Source of the DNA: Arsenicibacter sp965247375
GTDB lineage: Bacteria > Bacteroidota > Bacteroidia > Cytophagales > Spirosomataceae
DNA length: 64,000 nucleotides
NCBI GenBank assembly: GCA_965247375.1
Contig: CBDFHU010000161.1
Span: 190,024-254,023 of the forward strand
Direction: 5' to 3'
The translations under genes and the position numbers were made by a program. The first letter of the stretch is position 1; every line of letters starts with the position of its first letter. Below are positions 26,239-34,381 of the stretch, in pieces. Under the pieces are notes generated by a model. That model was not told the origin of the DNA. It did no database searches and worked only from the letters and a program-made list of their open reading frames with translations.

Positions 26239-28200
26239 TTAACGACGGCGGCGTGCAGGTGCCGGAGCTGGTGTAATCAGTTTTTGATATTCAGCATCTG
26301 ACAATGGGCGCAGGCTCGTGATCGAGTACGTATTGTCGCTGATCACTACGCTGAATGAACCAATAACTGATTCAGGCTGACCGTTGCAAGGAGGCTGCGT
26401 AACGGTGAACACCGCGCGGAAGTTTTGTACCTGCGGACGAACACGACGGCCTTTGTAACGGGTAACTGAACCGCTTTCGATCCGTGATTTTTCGGTTTGC
26501 AGCAGTTGAGCCAGATCGCCAGGCAGGTCTTTCAGGTTCAGTACCAGCTGTTCGTTTTCGAATGAGTACTCACCGGCCAGACGACGGTTCAGGCTGCGGT
26601 AGCGCAGACGGGTAACCGTGTCACCAACTGAGGTAACTGTACCATTACAGTAACATACGTTAGCCACTTCGCGGGTGTACGGCGTGCGGTAGTTAACTTC
26701 CAGACGCTCCAGTTTGTGCGTGTATTTGCATGGTGCGCTGGCCAGTACCGGTTGTGCAGGGTTCAGGAATGCGAAGCTTGTTGTTGCCACTTCGCTCATA
26801 CAAGAACCACATTTTGCATCCTGACGGTTGTGAACAGTCACATAGTAGAAACCACGGCGAGGCTGTCCATTGCTCAGGAATTCGGCCGGCAGGGCAAGCG
26901 TCGTATCGGTCGTGTTGATCTTCTGCGCAATTACCTGATCACCTGCTGAGGTAACAACTGTGTCCGGACGGTAGTACAGACGGGCGGTGAATGTTTCGTT
27001 ACGTGCGTTAAGCGTTGTGCTCTTCCAGCTTACTACCGGTGCAGTCAGCGAACTTGTCAGGCTGTCGCGGTACGCGATTGTCTGACCGTTGATGCGCATG
27101 TTGTTGAAACGTACAGCCACTGTCGGGATTGAATCGCAGGTAGGGCAAGACGTTGGTGCTTTCGGGATCAGACGCTTCTGGTTGAAGCCTTTGCGAACAG
27201 CCAGACCGGCGCTGAAACCACCGTGCTTCCGTTCGAACTCCATCAGCTGACCGGCCATATCACCGCCGTTGTCAACAATCAGGTAATTCAGCTTTGTATA
27301 GAAGCCCTGTGCCTGAACGCCCAGGTGCCAGTTGTTACGAAGCGGGAAGAATACGCCTAATGACATCAGACCACCTGGATGGTATAGTTTATCGCTTGGG
27401 TTCACCGAGCGGATCAACCGGTCATTCTGAGTTGGCACGAATGCCGCAATCGTAGCTGCTTCCGTACGGAACAAGCCACCGCGGATTGCCAGTTCAAGAA
27501 ATGATGTACAGGTCGGATTGCGGCGGCTGCGGGCAAAAATCCACTGCAGAGCCGGCCCGATTGTCAGGTACATATCTTCCGATGAGCGGTGAATAACCGA
27601 CACCTGGCCGGCAGGAACACCACGATTTACCCCCAACTGTACTAAATAATCGCGATAGGCCGAGCGTGTGAAATAGTTCTGGTAGCCTAATGCAGCCCCC
27701 ACGCCAAATTTCAGACGACGTTCAGGGCGAGAGAAATAGTAGTCGGCGTTACCGGTGATGTTAAACCCTGTACCATTGTACAAAGATTTATCACGCGGAT
27801 TAGAACCGAATGTATTTTCCCATGTACCGCAATACGCGAAGTTAGGTCCGGCAAACAGACCAACTTTCCATGGAGAAGGGCGGCGAACCAGTACAAACGT
27901 CTGCAAGGTTGTATCGCAGTCTGTAAGTTCGGCGGTGCTTCCGTACTGCGCCTTAAAGTCAGCACGTTTCAGCGTATCGCTGTAAGGACGAATCCCTAGC
28001 TTAAACAGGTTTTCACGGGGAGTGCAGCGGTCTCCCTGGGTAGTTCGGCGAACGGTGTCTGCTTGTTGAGCGTAGGCATCAGGCGACGAAAAAAACAAAC
28101 CTGTAACCAACGACCCTGCAGCCGCATAAGTTACAAATTGACGCCATTTTGCCCGTTCAAAGAGGAGTTGTCGGATAATTCTGGTCATGATAAACGACAT
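26239..28200 (-). CDS. Uncharacterised secreted protein with an outer-membrane barrel region
   Basis: 653 residues from ATG 28200 (upstream in-frame codons to 28311 lack a good start and lie before the signal peptide). Signal-type helix about residues 20-45, ending DAYAQQ. The middle (about residues 100-310) has alternating GVGAALGYQNYF, TIGPALQW and HLGVQAQGFYTKL strands typical of an outer-membrane beta-barrel. The C-terminal half is not barrel-like and has Cys pairs (CPTC, CGSC, CYCNG). Basic tail ARRRR. Family unknown. Confidence 0.65.
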   Translation of the reverse strand: MSFIMTRIIRQLLFERAKWRQFVTYAAAGSLVTGLFFSSPDAYAQQADTVRRTTQGDRCTPRENLFKLGIRPYSDTLKRADFKAQYGSTAELTDCDTTLQTFVLVRRPSPWKVGLFAGPNFAYCGTWENTFGSNPRDKSLYNGTGFNITGNADYYFSRPERRLKFGVGAALGYQNYFTRSAYRDYLVQLGVNRGVPAGQVSVIHRSSEDMYLTIGPALQWIFARSRRNPTCTSFLELAIRGGLFRTEAATIAAFVPTQNDRLIRSVNPSDKLYHPGGLMSLGVFFPLRNNWHLGVQAQGFYTKLNYLIVDNGGDMAGQLMEFERKHGGFSAGLAVRKGFNQKRLIPKAPTSCPTCDSIPTVAVRFNNMRINGQTIAYRDSLTSSLTAPVVSWKSTTLNARNETFTARLYYRPDTVVTSAGDQVIAQKINTTDTTLALPAEFLSNGQPRRGFYYVTVHNRQDAKCGSCMSEVATTSFAFLNPAQPVLASAPCKYTHKLERLEVNYRTPYTREVANVCYCNGTVTSVGDTVTRLRYRSLNRRLAGEYSFENEQLVLNLKDLPGDLAQLLQTEKSRIESGSVTRYKGRRVRPQVQNFRAVFTVTQPPCNGQPESVIGSFSVVISDNTYSITSLRPLSDAEYQKLITPAPAPARRRR

Positions 28201-28839
28201 TTTACTATTTTGAGACGAAACTTGTAATTGTCTGTCACTATTCCAAAAAAATACGGCCTGGACAGCTAAAAATCCATTTTTTTTATCCAATTGCCTGATT
28301 CGGATCAGCAAGTCACCGGATAAGACAATTATTGGAAGTGTACAATTACGTACTTTCGATACTCTTAACGTTACTTAATTAAAAATGTACTTTAAAGTTT
28401 ATTCTCCGGTCCTGACGTAGTAAACCAAGTGCCGGTCAGGTAAGTAAAGCGTTCCGGATTGCTTGCTTTAATACGTGCCGTTTGGCCAATGTAACAGCGC
28501 CAGCCCCAAAAACACCCGTCATTTTTTATGTTCATACGAGCGGACGGGTGTTTACAAACGCAAACTTACAGAAAACACATTTGTTTGAGCAAATCGAAAA
28601 AACTACATTTTTCAAATAAACTTATTTGCCAGTTATGGCTAAAAACATCATTACCAGCGCTATAAAAATAGATAAACTCAGAAAACAGCATACCAGAAAC
28701 TTAAGTAAGTTAGTAAACGGTATTTCTTCTTATTCGCTTTTATATATGTCGGTAACTTAAGTGACTTTCTTTAAGCAACTGGCAGTCAATCCTATTCTGT
28801 CAGGATTGCTAACCGGAACGTATAAATCGCTTGGTTTTT
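28201..28839. other. 639-bp noncoding region
   Basis: Upstream of the barrel-like protein gene and downstream of the aldolase gene, both minus strand. It is AT-rich. It contains the stem AAACACCCGTC / GACGGGTGTTT (28510-28553) and presumably the promoter of the downstream gene. A 42-codon frame at 28635 was judged spurious. Confidence 0.6.
28510..28553. terminator. Hairpin
   Basis: Arms AAACACCCGTC (28510-28520) and GACGGGTGTTT (28543-28553), exact 11-bp complement with a 22-base loop. It could end transcripts from the aldolase gene. Confidence 0.5.
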
Positions 28840-29604
28840 CTAGCCACTGCGTTTTTTAGTAAACTCCGTAATTGATGTTTTTAACAGCCCCGCAACCGAA
28901 TTCAGACAAAATAAGACCCCGCGATCAATTAATGCCTTTGCCTGATCACCGCTGGAAGCGGTTGTCCCGGCAATCAGTCCGGCCTGATTAATCTTCGCCA
29001 CTACCCGGGCAATCGTGCGTTTAACGTCCTCATGCCCCGGGCCGTCAAGGTAACCAAGCGACAGCGCCAGATCGCGCGGCCCGACTACAAACCCGTCAAT
29101 GCCGGGCACCATTACCAGTTCATCCAAATTGTCAACCGCTTCTCTGGTCTCAATCTGTGGCAACACCAGTATCTGCTCGTTGGCAAAACGGATATACTCC
29201 TTCTGGTCAAATGCCCCCTGCAGATAGTCGGCCGCACGGACAAATCCCAGCCCGCGATCCCCCTGTGGAGGGTAATTTACAGCCCTGACCAACGTATGCA
29301 AGTCATCTGCTGTTCTGATGCCGGGCATCATAATCCCCATCACCCCTGCATCCAGGTATTGCAGGATCAGTTTCGGGTCATTGCTGCGAATCCGGGCCAG
29401 CGGAATGATGCCGCTCAGTTCACAGGCCCGTACAATTTCCAGCGCCTGCCCCGGCGTAACCGGGCTGTGTTCACCGTCAATCATGTAGAAATCAAGCCCG
29501 AAGACGCCGCACATTTCAGCAATTGCGGGATCCGGCGAGCCGGACAGGACCCCAAATACCGGTTCACTGTTCTTTAGTTTTGTCTTTACCGTGTTTTCTT
29601 TCAT
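28840..29604 (-). CDS. HpcH/HpaI aldolase family protein
   Basis: 254 residues. TIM-barrel class II aldolase with the Mg-binding Glu in PQIETREAV and Asp in VVGPRDLALSLG, a His in IDGEHSPVT and Arg in LARIRSND. It cleaves or forms 2-keto-3-deoxy acids to pyruvate plus an aldehyde, as in 2-keto-3-deoxy-L-rhamnonate aldolase. It lies alone, far from the sugar-acid operon at 1-4238, but could act in the same general pathway (inference). Confidence 0.88.
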   Translation of the reverse strand: MKENTVKTKLKNSEPVFGVLSGSPDPAIAEMCGVFGLDFYMIDGEHSPVTPGQALEIVRACELSGIIPLARIRSNDPKLILQYLDAGVMGIMMPGIRTADDLHTLVRAVNYPPQGDRGLGFVRAADYLQGAFDQKEYIRFANEQILVLPQIETREAVDNLDELVMVPGIDGFVVGPRDLALSLGYLDGPGHEDVKRTIARVVAKINQAGLIAGTTASSGDQAKALIDRGVLFCLNSVAGLLKTSITEFTKKRSG

Positions 29605-29859
29605 GTGTCTACAGATTCATACCGGCAAGGTAGCATAATGCCGGTGCATCACCAGTCTGATTGCACCTCCAATGGCCGCTTATTAGCCTATGACTGCTTT
29701 TCAGGCTCTTTCGTTGCCAACTATACGTTTTTTTTCGCAAAGGACTAACTCCGGTCCGCTTTTCCGGTTGTATATGGCGTATGAACATTGCTTACCAGAC
29801 TTTCTGCAAAATAACTTGTAGATTGAGCATTGAATCAATTAACTAACATAATATAGCCA

Positions 29860-30192
29860 ATGGAAACCTATTACAACCCCGAAGACCTCAAAAAATTTGG
29901 TAAAATCGGCGAGTTCCAGAAAGAACTGGCTGATAAATTTTTCAGTTACTATGGTGCCGTGTTTGCTGAAGGAGCATTGACCGCCCGTGAAAAATCACTG
30001 ATTGCTCTGGCCGTGGCACACACCGTTCAATGCGCGTACTGCATTGATGCCTATACCACCGATACCCTTGAAAAGGGTTGTTCGGAGCAGGAAATGATGG
30101 AAGCCGTACATGTAGCCGCCGCGATCCGTGGTGGTGCATCGCTTGTACATGGGGTACAAATGATGAATAAAGCAAAAGAACTGTCGATGTAG
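29860..30192 (+). CDS. AhpD/carboxymuconolactone decarboxylase-like protein, arsenosugar-associated type
   Basis: 110 residues. The AhpD core with CxxC (CAYCIDAYT) and a helical bundle is clear; VHVAAAIRGGASLVHG is the family's second signature. Segments such as YYNPEDLKKFGKIGEFQKELADKF resemble the small peroxidase-like proteins encoded next to arsenosugar biosynthesis genes. No ArsM or ArsS gene is nearby, so it may instead be a stand-alone peroxidase or disulfide reductant. Confidence 0.82.
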   Translation: METYYNPEDLKKFGKIGEFQKELADKFFSYYGAVFAEGALTAREKSLIALAVAHTVQCAYCIDAYTTDTLEKGCSEQEMMEAVHVAAAIRGGASLVHGVQMMNKAKELSM

Positions 30193-30195
30193 TAT

Positions 30196-30269
30196 CCGTA
30201 CCGGTATATCGGTACGGCACCTTATCCGGCAAACCATTGGCAGCTCCTGAGAGCTGCCTTTATTTATTT
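30196..30269 (+). terminator. Tandem hairpins downstream of the AhpD-like gene
   Basis: CCGTACCG / CGGTACGG (30196-30217), then GGCAGCTC / GAGCTGCC with loop CTGA (30239-30258) and a T-rich tail. The second fits a classical terminator and lies at the end of the convergent NAGPA gene too. Confidence 0.75.
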
Positions 30270-31112
30270 CACATACAATACATTACTTACCGGTCGTTCG
30301 CCGGTATGGATCCATTGTTTACTGTCAGAAGGGTAATTGACCACACTGTTTTCGGGCTGCCCTTTGATCCACATTGTTGTTGACCCGCCCCCGTCAAAGT
30401 TGATGGCGTCACGACAACCCAGCCATTTCATGACCGAGGTCAGTTCATGCAGGTTCAGCCCCGCCGCCTTAGCATTACGTCCGTCGGCGGTCAGTAGAAT
30501 CACGTTGTTATCGGTGGTCACACAGGCGCAGGTGCGCGGGTGCCGGTTATCGTTAAAGGCGTTTTTCAGTAAGGTATGGCGTTTACCGCCCAGCATCAGC
30601 AACGGGCCGGTTACCATCACATCGGGTGCGGTCAATGATCGCTCCCAGCCAGCGTAATTGCCGCCAAAAACGACCTTCACCGTATTCTTTTCAATCAGAA
30701 CAGCGGCCTGCTGATGTTCTGATAATGGCTTCCCCGGCACATAGCGGGTGGTATCTATGAGTTGCCCGTCAACTTTAATCATATCGACAGAGCCGCCGTT
30801 TTTGACGTCAAAAAATGTCCCGTTGACTGCCGCCAGCGCCTGATCCCGGTTACCGAACCAGCTTGTTGCCTTCAACTCCTGACCGGCCGACCCGAAATGA
30901 ATGGATGGTTTTCGCTTGCCGTTCGGGAAAATGAGAACATTGAGGTTCTGAGGGGACTGAAATAATGTGTCGAAATGCGTCTCACGCCACTGTACCCGTT
31001 TTTTGAGGCGTGTTGTCTTCCAGCTTTGCCGGACAAACCGCAGGGAATCAGATGTTGATTGGGAAAAGGCAGGAAAAACGGCCAGACAAAGCAGAAAGCA
31101 GATGGTTCTCAT
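30264..31112 (-). CDS. Secreted phosphodiester glycosidase (NAGPA) family protein
   Basis: 282 residues from ATG 31112, which opens a signal peptide (ICFLLCLAVFPAFSQ); a start at 31175 would put 21 non-signal residues first. The NAGPA signature NFDGGGSTTMW lies in the C-terminal third; AAVNGTFFDV and the MVTGPLLML strand are also typical. Family members remove sugars from phosphodiester links; the substrate here is unknown. Confidence 0.82.
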   Translation of the reverse strand: MRTICFLLCLAVFPAFSQSTSDSLRFVRQSWKTTRLKKRVQWRETHFDTLFQSPQNLNVLIFPNGKRKPSIHFGSAGQELKATSWFGNRDQALAAVNGTFFDVKNGGSVDMIKVDGQLIDTTRYVPGKPLSEHQQAAVLIEKNTVKVVFGGNYAGWERSLTAPDVMVTGPLLMLGGKRHTLLKNAFNDNRHPRTCACVTTDNNVILLTADGRNAKAAGLNLHELTSVMKWLGCRDAINFDGGGSTTMWIKGQPENSVVNYPSDSKQWIHTGERPVSNVLYVK

Positions 31113-31267
31113 AGCCGCAAATGTAAATGAGACACGCTTGCTGACCCACATAATGACAATTTTGGTAACAAACATGTTACAATAAGTTATTTTTCGGAGG
31201 CGGATTAAACCATGTCCGGCTTCTTGCTATCTTACCGGCAAAGACAACCATTTCACGTGTTACGACC

Positions 31268-32020
31268 ATGAAAGCGAACCTGACCCTTGCCATATTTTCT
31301 TTTCTGACTATTGCGTTTACACAAGCACGGGCCGACGCCGAGTTCTTTCTGCGCATCAATGATGATGGCCGGTATACCGTTTCAATCGACGATCAGACCA
31401 TCACCATGTCGCGGGGCCGCTTCCGTTTTTTCGAGCTGCCGGCCGGGCGCCAGCGCATTGCCATCCTGCGGAACAACATGCAGGTGTTTGAAGACTGGAT
31501 TGACCTGCGGAACGACAGCCGCACCGTTGCGGAATTTGTGCCGCGCCGCGGCATCCGCCCGCTGTCGGTCTATCCGCTGTACATTAACGGCCGGTATTGC
31601 GGACCGGACTGGGATCAGCAGGGATATGCCAACAACGGCCCGAACTGGCCGAACGGAAATCCGAACGGATCGGGCACCTGGCCGGATCGCGACCGTCCCG
31701 GCAATGGCAACTACCCGCCTAACACCAATACTGCTGCCATGAGCCGCTACGAATTCGAACAGCTGAAAAGCCGTGTTAACCGCGAAAGTTTTGACGAACG
31801 GAAATTTGAACTACTCCGTAACGTATTACCTGGTCGTCCGATGTCGTCTGCGCAGTTAGCCGACCTGCTGCGTCAGTTCTCATTTGACAAATACCGGCTC
31901 GAAACCGCTAAAGTTGGCTGGGAATCGGTTACCGACCGGCAGAACTATTACATTGTGTTCGATAGCTTTAGTTTTGAGAGTTCTAAACGCGACCTGAAGC
32001 AGTTTATAAACTGGCGGTAA
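31268..32020 (+). CDS. DUF4476 domain protein, secreted
   Basis: 250 residues with a signal peptide (about 1-22, ending TQARA). The mid-region is Asn/Gly/Pro-rich (NGPNWPNGNPNG), and the C-terminal ~90 residues carry a DUF4476 domain (MSSAQLADLLRQFSFDKYRLE ... NYYIVFDSFSF). Function unknown; common in Cytophagales. Confidence 0.85.
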   Translation: MKANLTLAIFSFLTIAFTQARADAEFFLRINDDGRYTVSIDDQTITMSRGRFRFFELPAGRQRIAILRNNMQVFEDWIDLRNDSRTVAEFVPRRGIRPLSVYPLYINGRYCGPDWDQQGYANNGPNWPNGNPNGSGTWPDRDRPGNGNYPPNTNTAAMSRYEFEQLKSRVNRESFDERKFELLRNVLPGRPMSSAQLADLLRQFSFDKYRLETAKVGWESVTDRQNYYIVFDSFSFESSKRDLKQFINWR

Positions 32021-32041
32021 GGCATTCTTTCGAGATACAAC

Positions 32042-32070
32042 AAGGGCGGGAAACCGCCTTTTTGTTTTTT
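32042..32070 (+). terminator. Short terminator
   Basis: GGCGG-GAAA-CCGCC stem-loop followed by TTTTTGTTTTTT, after the DUF4476 gene. Confidence 0.75.
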
Positions 32071-32168
32071 GGGGAAGTTCATGGATTCTGTAATCTATTT
32101 TCGGAACAGCTGCCGCGAATTCGCTTCAAAATCATTAAAATCGCAGCTTATCTCAACTACCGACACGA

Positions 32169-33260
32169 ATGAAAACAAACGTATTGACGATTTTAACGCT
32201 TCTTATTGCCTCAACGGCATTCGTTTTTGCGCCTAAACCTGCTCCGATTGAGGTGATCGCCTACTACTCAGCCGGACCGGAACAAGTCGCTGAAATCGAC
32301 CCGAAAAAAATGACTGATATCATTTACAGTTTCGGTCACCTGAAGGGCAACCGGTTCTCGATTGACAATGCAAAAGACTCCCTGACCCTGAAAAAGCTGG
32401 TTGCGCTGAAAAAACAGAATCCGGCCCTGAAAGTCCATGTATCGCTGGGTGGCTGGGGCGGCTGCGCTCCTTGTTCGGAAATTTTTTCGACGGAAGAAAA
32501 CCGGCAGGTATTTGCGAAATCAGTAAAGGAAAACCTCCTTTATTTTAATGCAGATGGCATTGATCTTGACTGGGAGTATCCGGCCATTCCGGGCCATCCG
32601 GGTCATCGGTGGGTACCGGAAGACAAGCCTAACTTTACCCGCCTGGTGCAGCAACTACGGAAAGAACTGGGTCCTAAGTATAAAATTACGTTTGCCGCCG
32701 GCGGGTTTCAGCGCTTTCTGGATGAATCAATCGACTGGAAACCGGTTATGGCCGTGGTTGATCAGGTAAACCTGATGACCTATGACCTGGTACATGGCTA
32801 TTCAACTGTTACAGGCCACCATACGCCGCTGTATTCGACACCGGAGCAGAAGGAATCAACCGACAATGCCGTACAGTGGCTGATCAGTCATGGCGTTCCC
32901 CGCAACAAGCTAGTAATCGGTGCAGCTTTCTACGGGCGTATGTGGGAAAACGTAGCCAACGTAAACAACGGCCGGTACCAGTCCGGTAAGTTCAAGTCAG
33001 GCACGAATTACCGCGACCGTAACAACGTAATGGCACCGGAAAAAGGTTTTACTTATTACTGGGATGATACCGCAAAGGCGCCTTTTCTTTACAATGCAGC
33101 CGAAAAACTGTATTTTACATTTGACGACCCGCGGTCAATTGAGGCAAAAACAAAGTACGCGATTGATCAGAAACTGGGTGGTATTATGTTCTGGGATTTA
33201 AACGGTGATCAGCCCAAAGGCGGACTGCTGGATGTGATTGACCGGGTCAAACATCAATAA
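32169..33260 (+). CDS. Glycoside hydrolase family 18 chitinase
   Basis: 363 residues with a short signal peptide. The GH18 catalytic motif DGIDLDWEYP is at residues 129-138 with the acid Glu136; supporting motifs are SLGGWGG near residue 97 and QVNLMTYDL near 200. It hydrolyses chitin or related GlcNAc polymers outside the cytoplasm. It overlaps the convergent gene by 7 bp. Confidence 0.92.
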   Translation: MKTNVLTILTLLIASTAFVFAPKPAPIEVIAYYSAGPEQVAEIDPKKMTDIIYSFGHLKGNRFSIDNAKDSLTLKKLVALKKQNPALKVHVSLGGWGGCAPCSEIFSTEENRQVFAKSVKENLLYFNADGIDLDWEYPAIPGHPGHRWVPEDKPNFTRLVQQLRKELGPKYKITFAAGGFQRFLDESIDWKPVMAVVDQVNLMTYDLVHGYSTVTGHHTPLYSTPEQKESTDNAVQWLISHGVPRNKLVIGAAFYGRMWENVANVNNGRYQSGKFKSGTNYRDRNNVMAPEKGFTYYWDDTAKAPFLYNAAEKLYFTFDDPRSIEAKTKYAIDQKLGGIMFWDLNGDQPKGGLLDVIDRVKHQ

Positions 33261-33742
33261 AACAACCCCCAGTTATCCTGAATATCGTTAGTGCGGTCGA
33301 AGCTTTTCACCCATTCAACAAACAGCACCCTGAACTGCTCAATCTCCTCGCGAAGAAGTTTGATGTAGGCAGGATCGCAGAGGCGTTCGGCGCGCAGGTA
33401 ATTGGTCTGGGTCAGGAGTTCGCGGGCGTGGATTTTAATCAACACCGCGTTCTCCATCCGGATTGTAAAAAGATCGCCGCCTTCTGCACCAACAATTTTG
33501 GGCGCCAGCATCATTGCGTTGGCGATCATTTGTTCGTGCATCATTAAAATGTCAGCCTCTTTGTCAATTGTATCGGCAATGGCCTGGGTAATATCCAGCA
33601 CTTCCTGCGCTTTTTTCAGAACGGGAAGATTTTCAATACGCCGGTTTTCAGCCTCCAGCTCACGCTGAGCCGCTTCGGGGTCATAATTTTCCTCGAAATC
33701 GTCCCAGTCAAATGGCTCGTCATCGTCATCATCAAACCGCAT
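33254..33742 (-). CDS. Acidic uncharacterised protein
   Basis: 162 residues. The N-terminus is extremely acidic (MRFDDDDDEPFDWDDFEE), followed by long helices (VLDITQAIADTIDKEAD, LIKIHARELLTQ). No signal or membrane segment. It looks like a small cytoplasmic helical protein; family not recognised. Ends in convergent overlap with the chitinase gene. Confidence 0.7.
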   Translation of the reverse strand: MRFDDDDDEPFDWDDFEENYDPEAAQRELEAENRRIENLPVLKKAQEVLDITQAIADTIDKEADILMMHEQMIANAMMLAPKIVGAEGGDLFTIRMENAVLIKIHARELLTQTNYLRAERLCDPAYIKLLREEIEQFRVLFVEWVKSFDRTNDIQDNWGLFY

Positions 33743-33809
33743 ACATTATGGCTATTTTTATAGCAAATGAACACAATCGTTTGCCAAAAACAAATCCCTG
33801 CGCATAAAA

Positions 33810-34268
33810 ATGGAGCTTACCGTCAGTACACCCGCTATTCTGTTCTCAACGGTTTCATTGTTGATGATCGCCTTCACCAACCGCTTTCTGGCCATCGCCA
33901 GCCTCATCCGTGATCTGCACGAAAAATTCCGGACCAATCCCGATTCAGTCTATGTTGCCCAGATCCAGAACCTGCACAGGCGGCTCTTCCTGATCCGGAA
34001 CATGCAGATTATCAGCATCCTGAGTTTGTTATTGAGCGCCATCTGTATGCTGGTTATTTTTCAGGGAAGCCAGACCACTGCCCGCTGGCTGTTTGTATCA
34101 GCGCTGCTGCTCCAGATTCTGGCCCTTGGCATATCGGTTGTTGAAATCTCCATTTCGATCAATGCCCTGAAAATCGAGCTGAGTGACATGGAGCATGAAC
34201 TTACCTATCCCTCGCTCGAAGCCACCAGAGCGCGTTTTTTCCCGCGCCGGAACAAGAAGCAGAAGTAA
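33810..34268 (+). CDS. DUF2721 family membrane protein
   Basis: 152 residues with three hydrophobic helices: one near the N-terminus (TPAILFSTVSLLMIAFTN), then two in the C-terminal half (IISILSLLLSAICMLVIF and LFVSALLLQILALGISVV). The charged loop IRDLHEKFRTNPDSV and the layout match DUF2721. Inner-membrane, function unknown. Confidence 0.85.
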   Translation: MELTVSTPAILFSTVSLLMIAFTNRFLAIASLIRDLHEKFRTNPDSVYVAQIQNLHRRLFLIRNMQIISILSLLLSAICMLVIFQGSQTTARWLFVSALLLQILALGISVVEISISINALKIELSDMEHELTYPSLEATRARFFPRRNKKQK

Positions 34269-34381
34269 CCTTATCGTATACAACTTTTCACATGTGTTCT
34301 ACCTGTCCTGCTTCCCCTTTTCGCAAATAATCCGTAATTTGGTGCGCAATTATCGTAGGTGCTTCGGTTAGGGCTGTGGTT

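Noticed and set aside
28635..28763. 42-codon plus-strand frame in the 28201-28839 gap
   Set aside because: No convincing coding features or neighbours; AT-rich chance frame.
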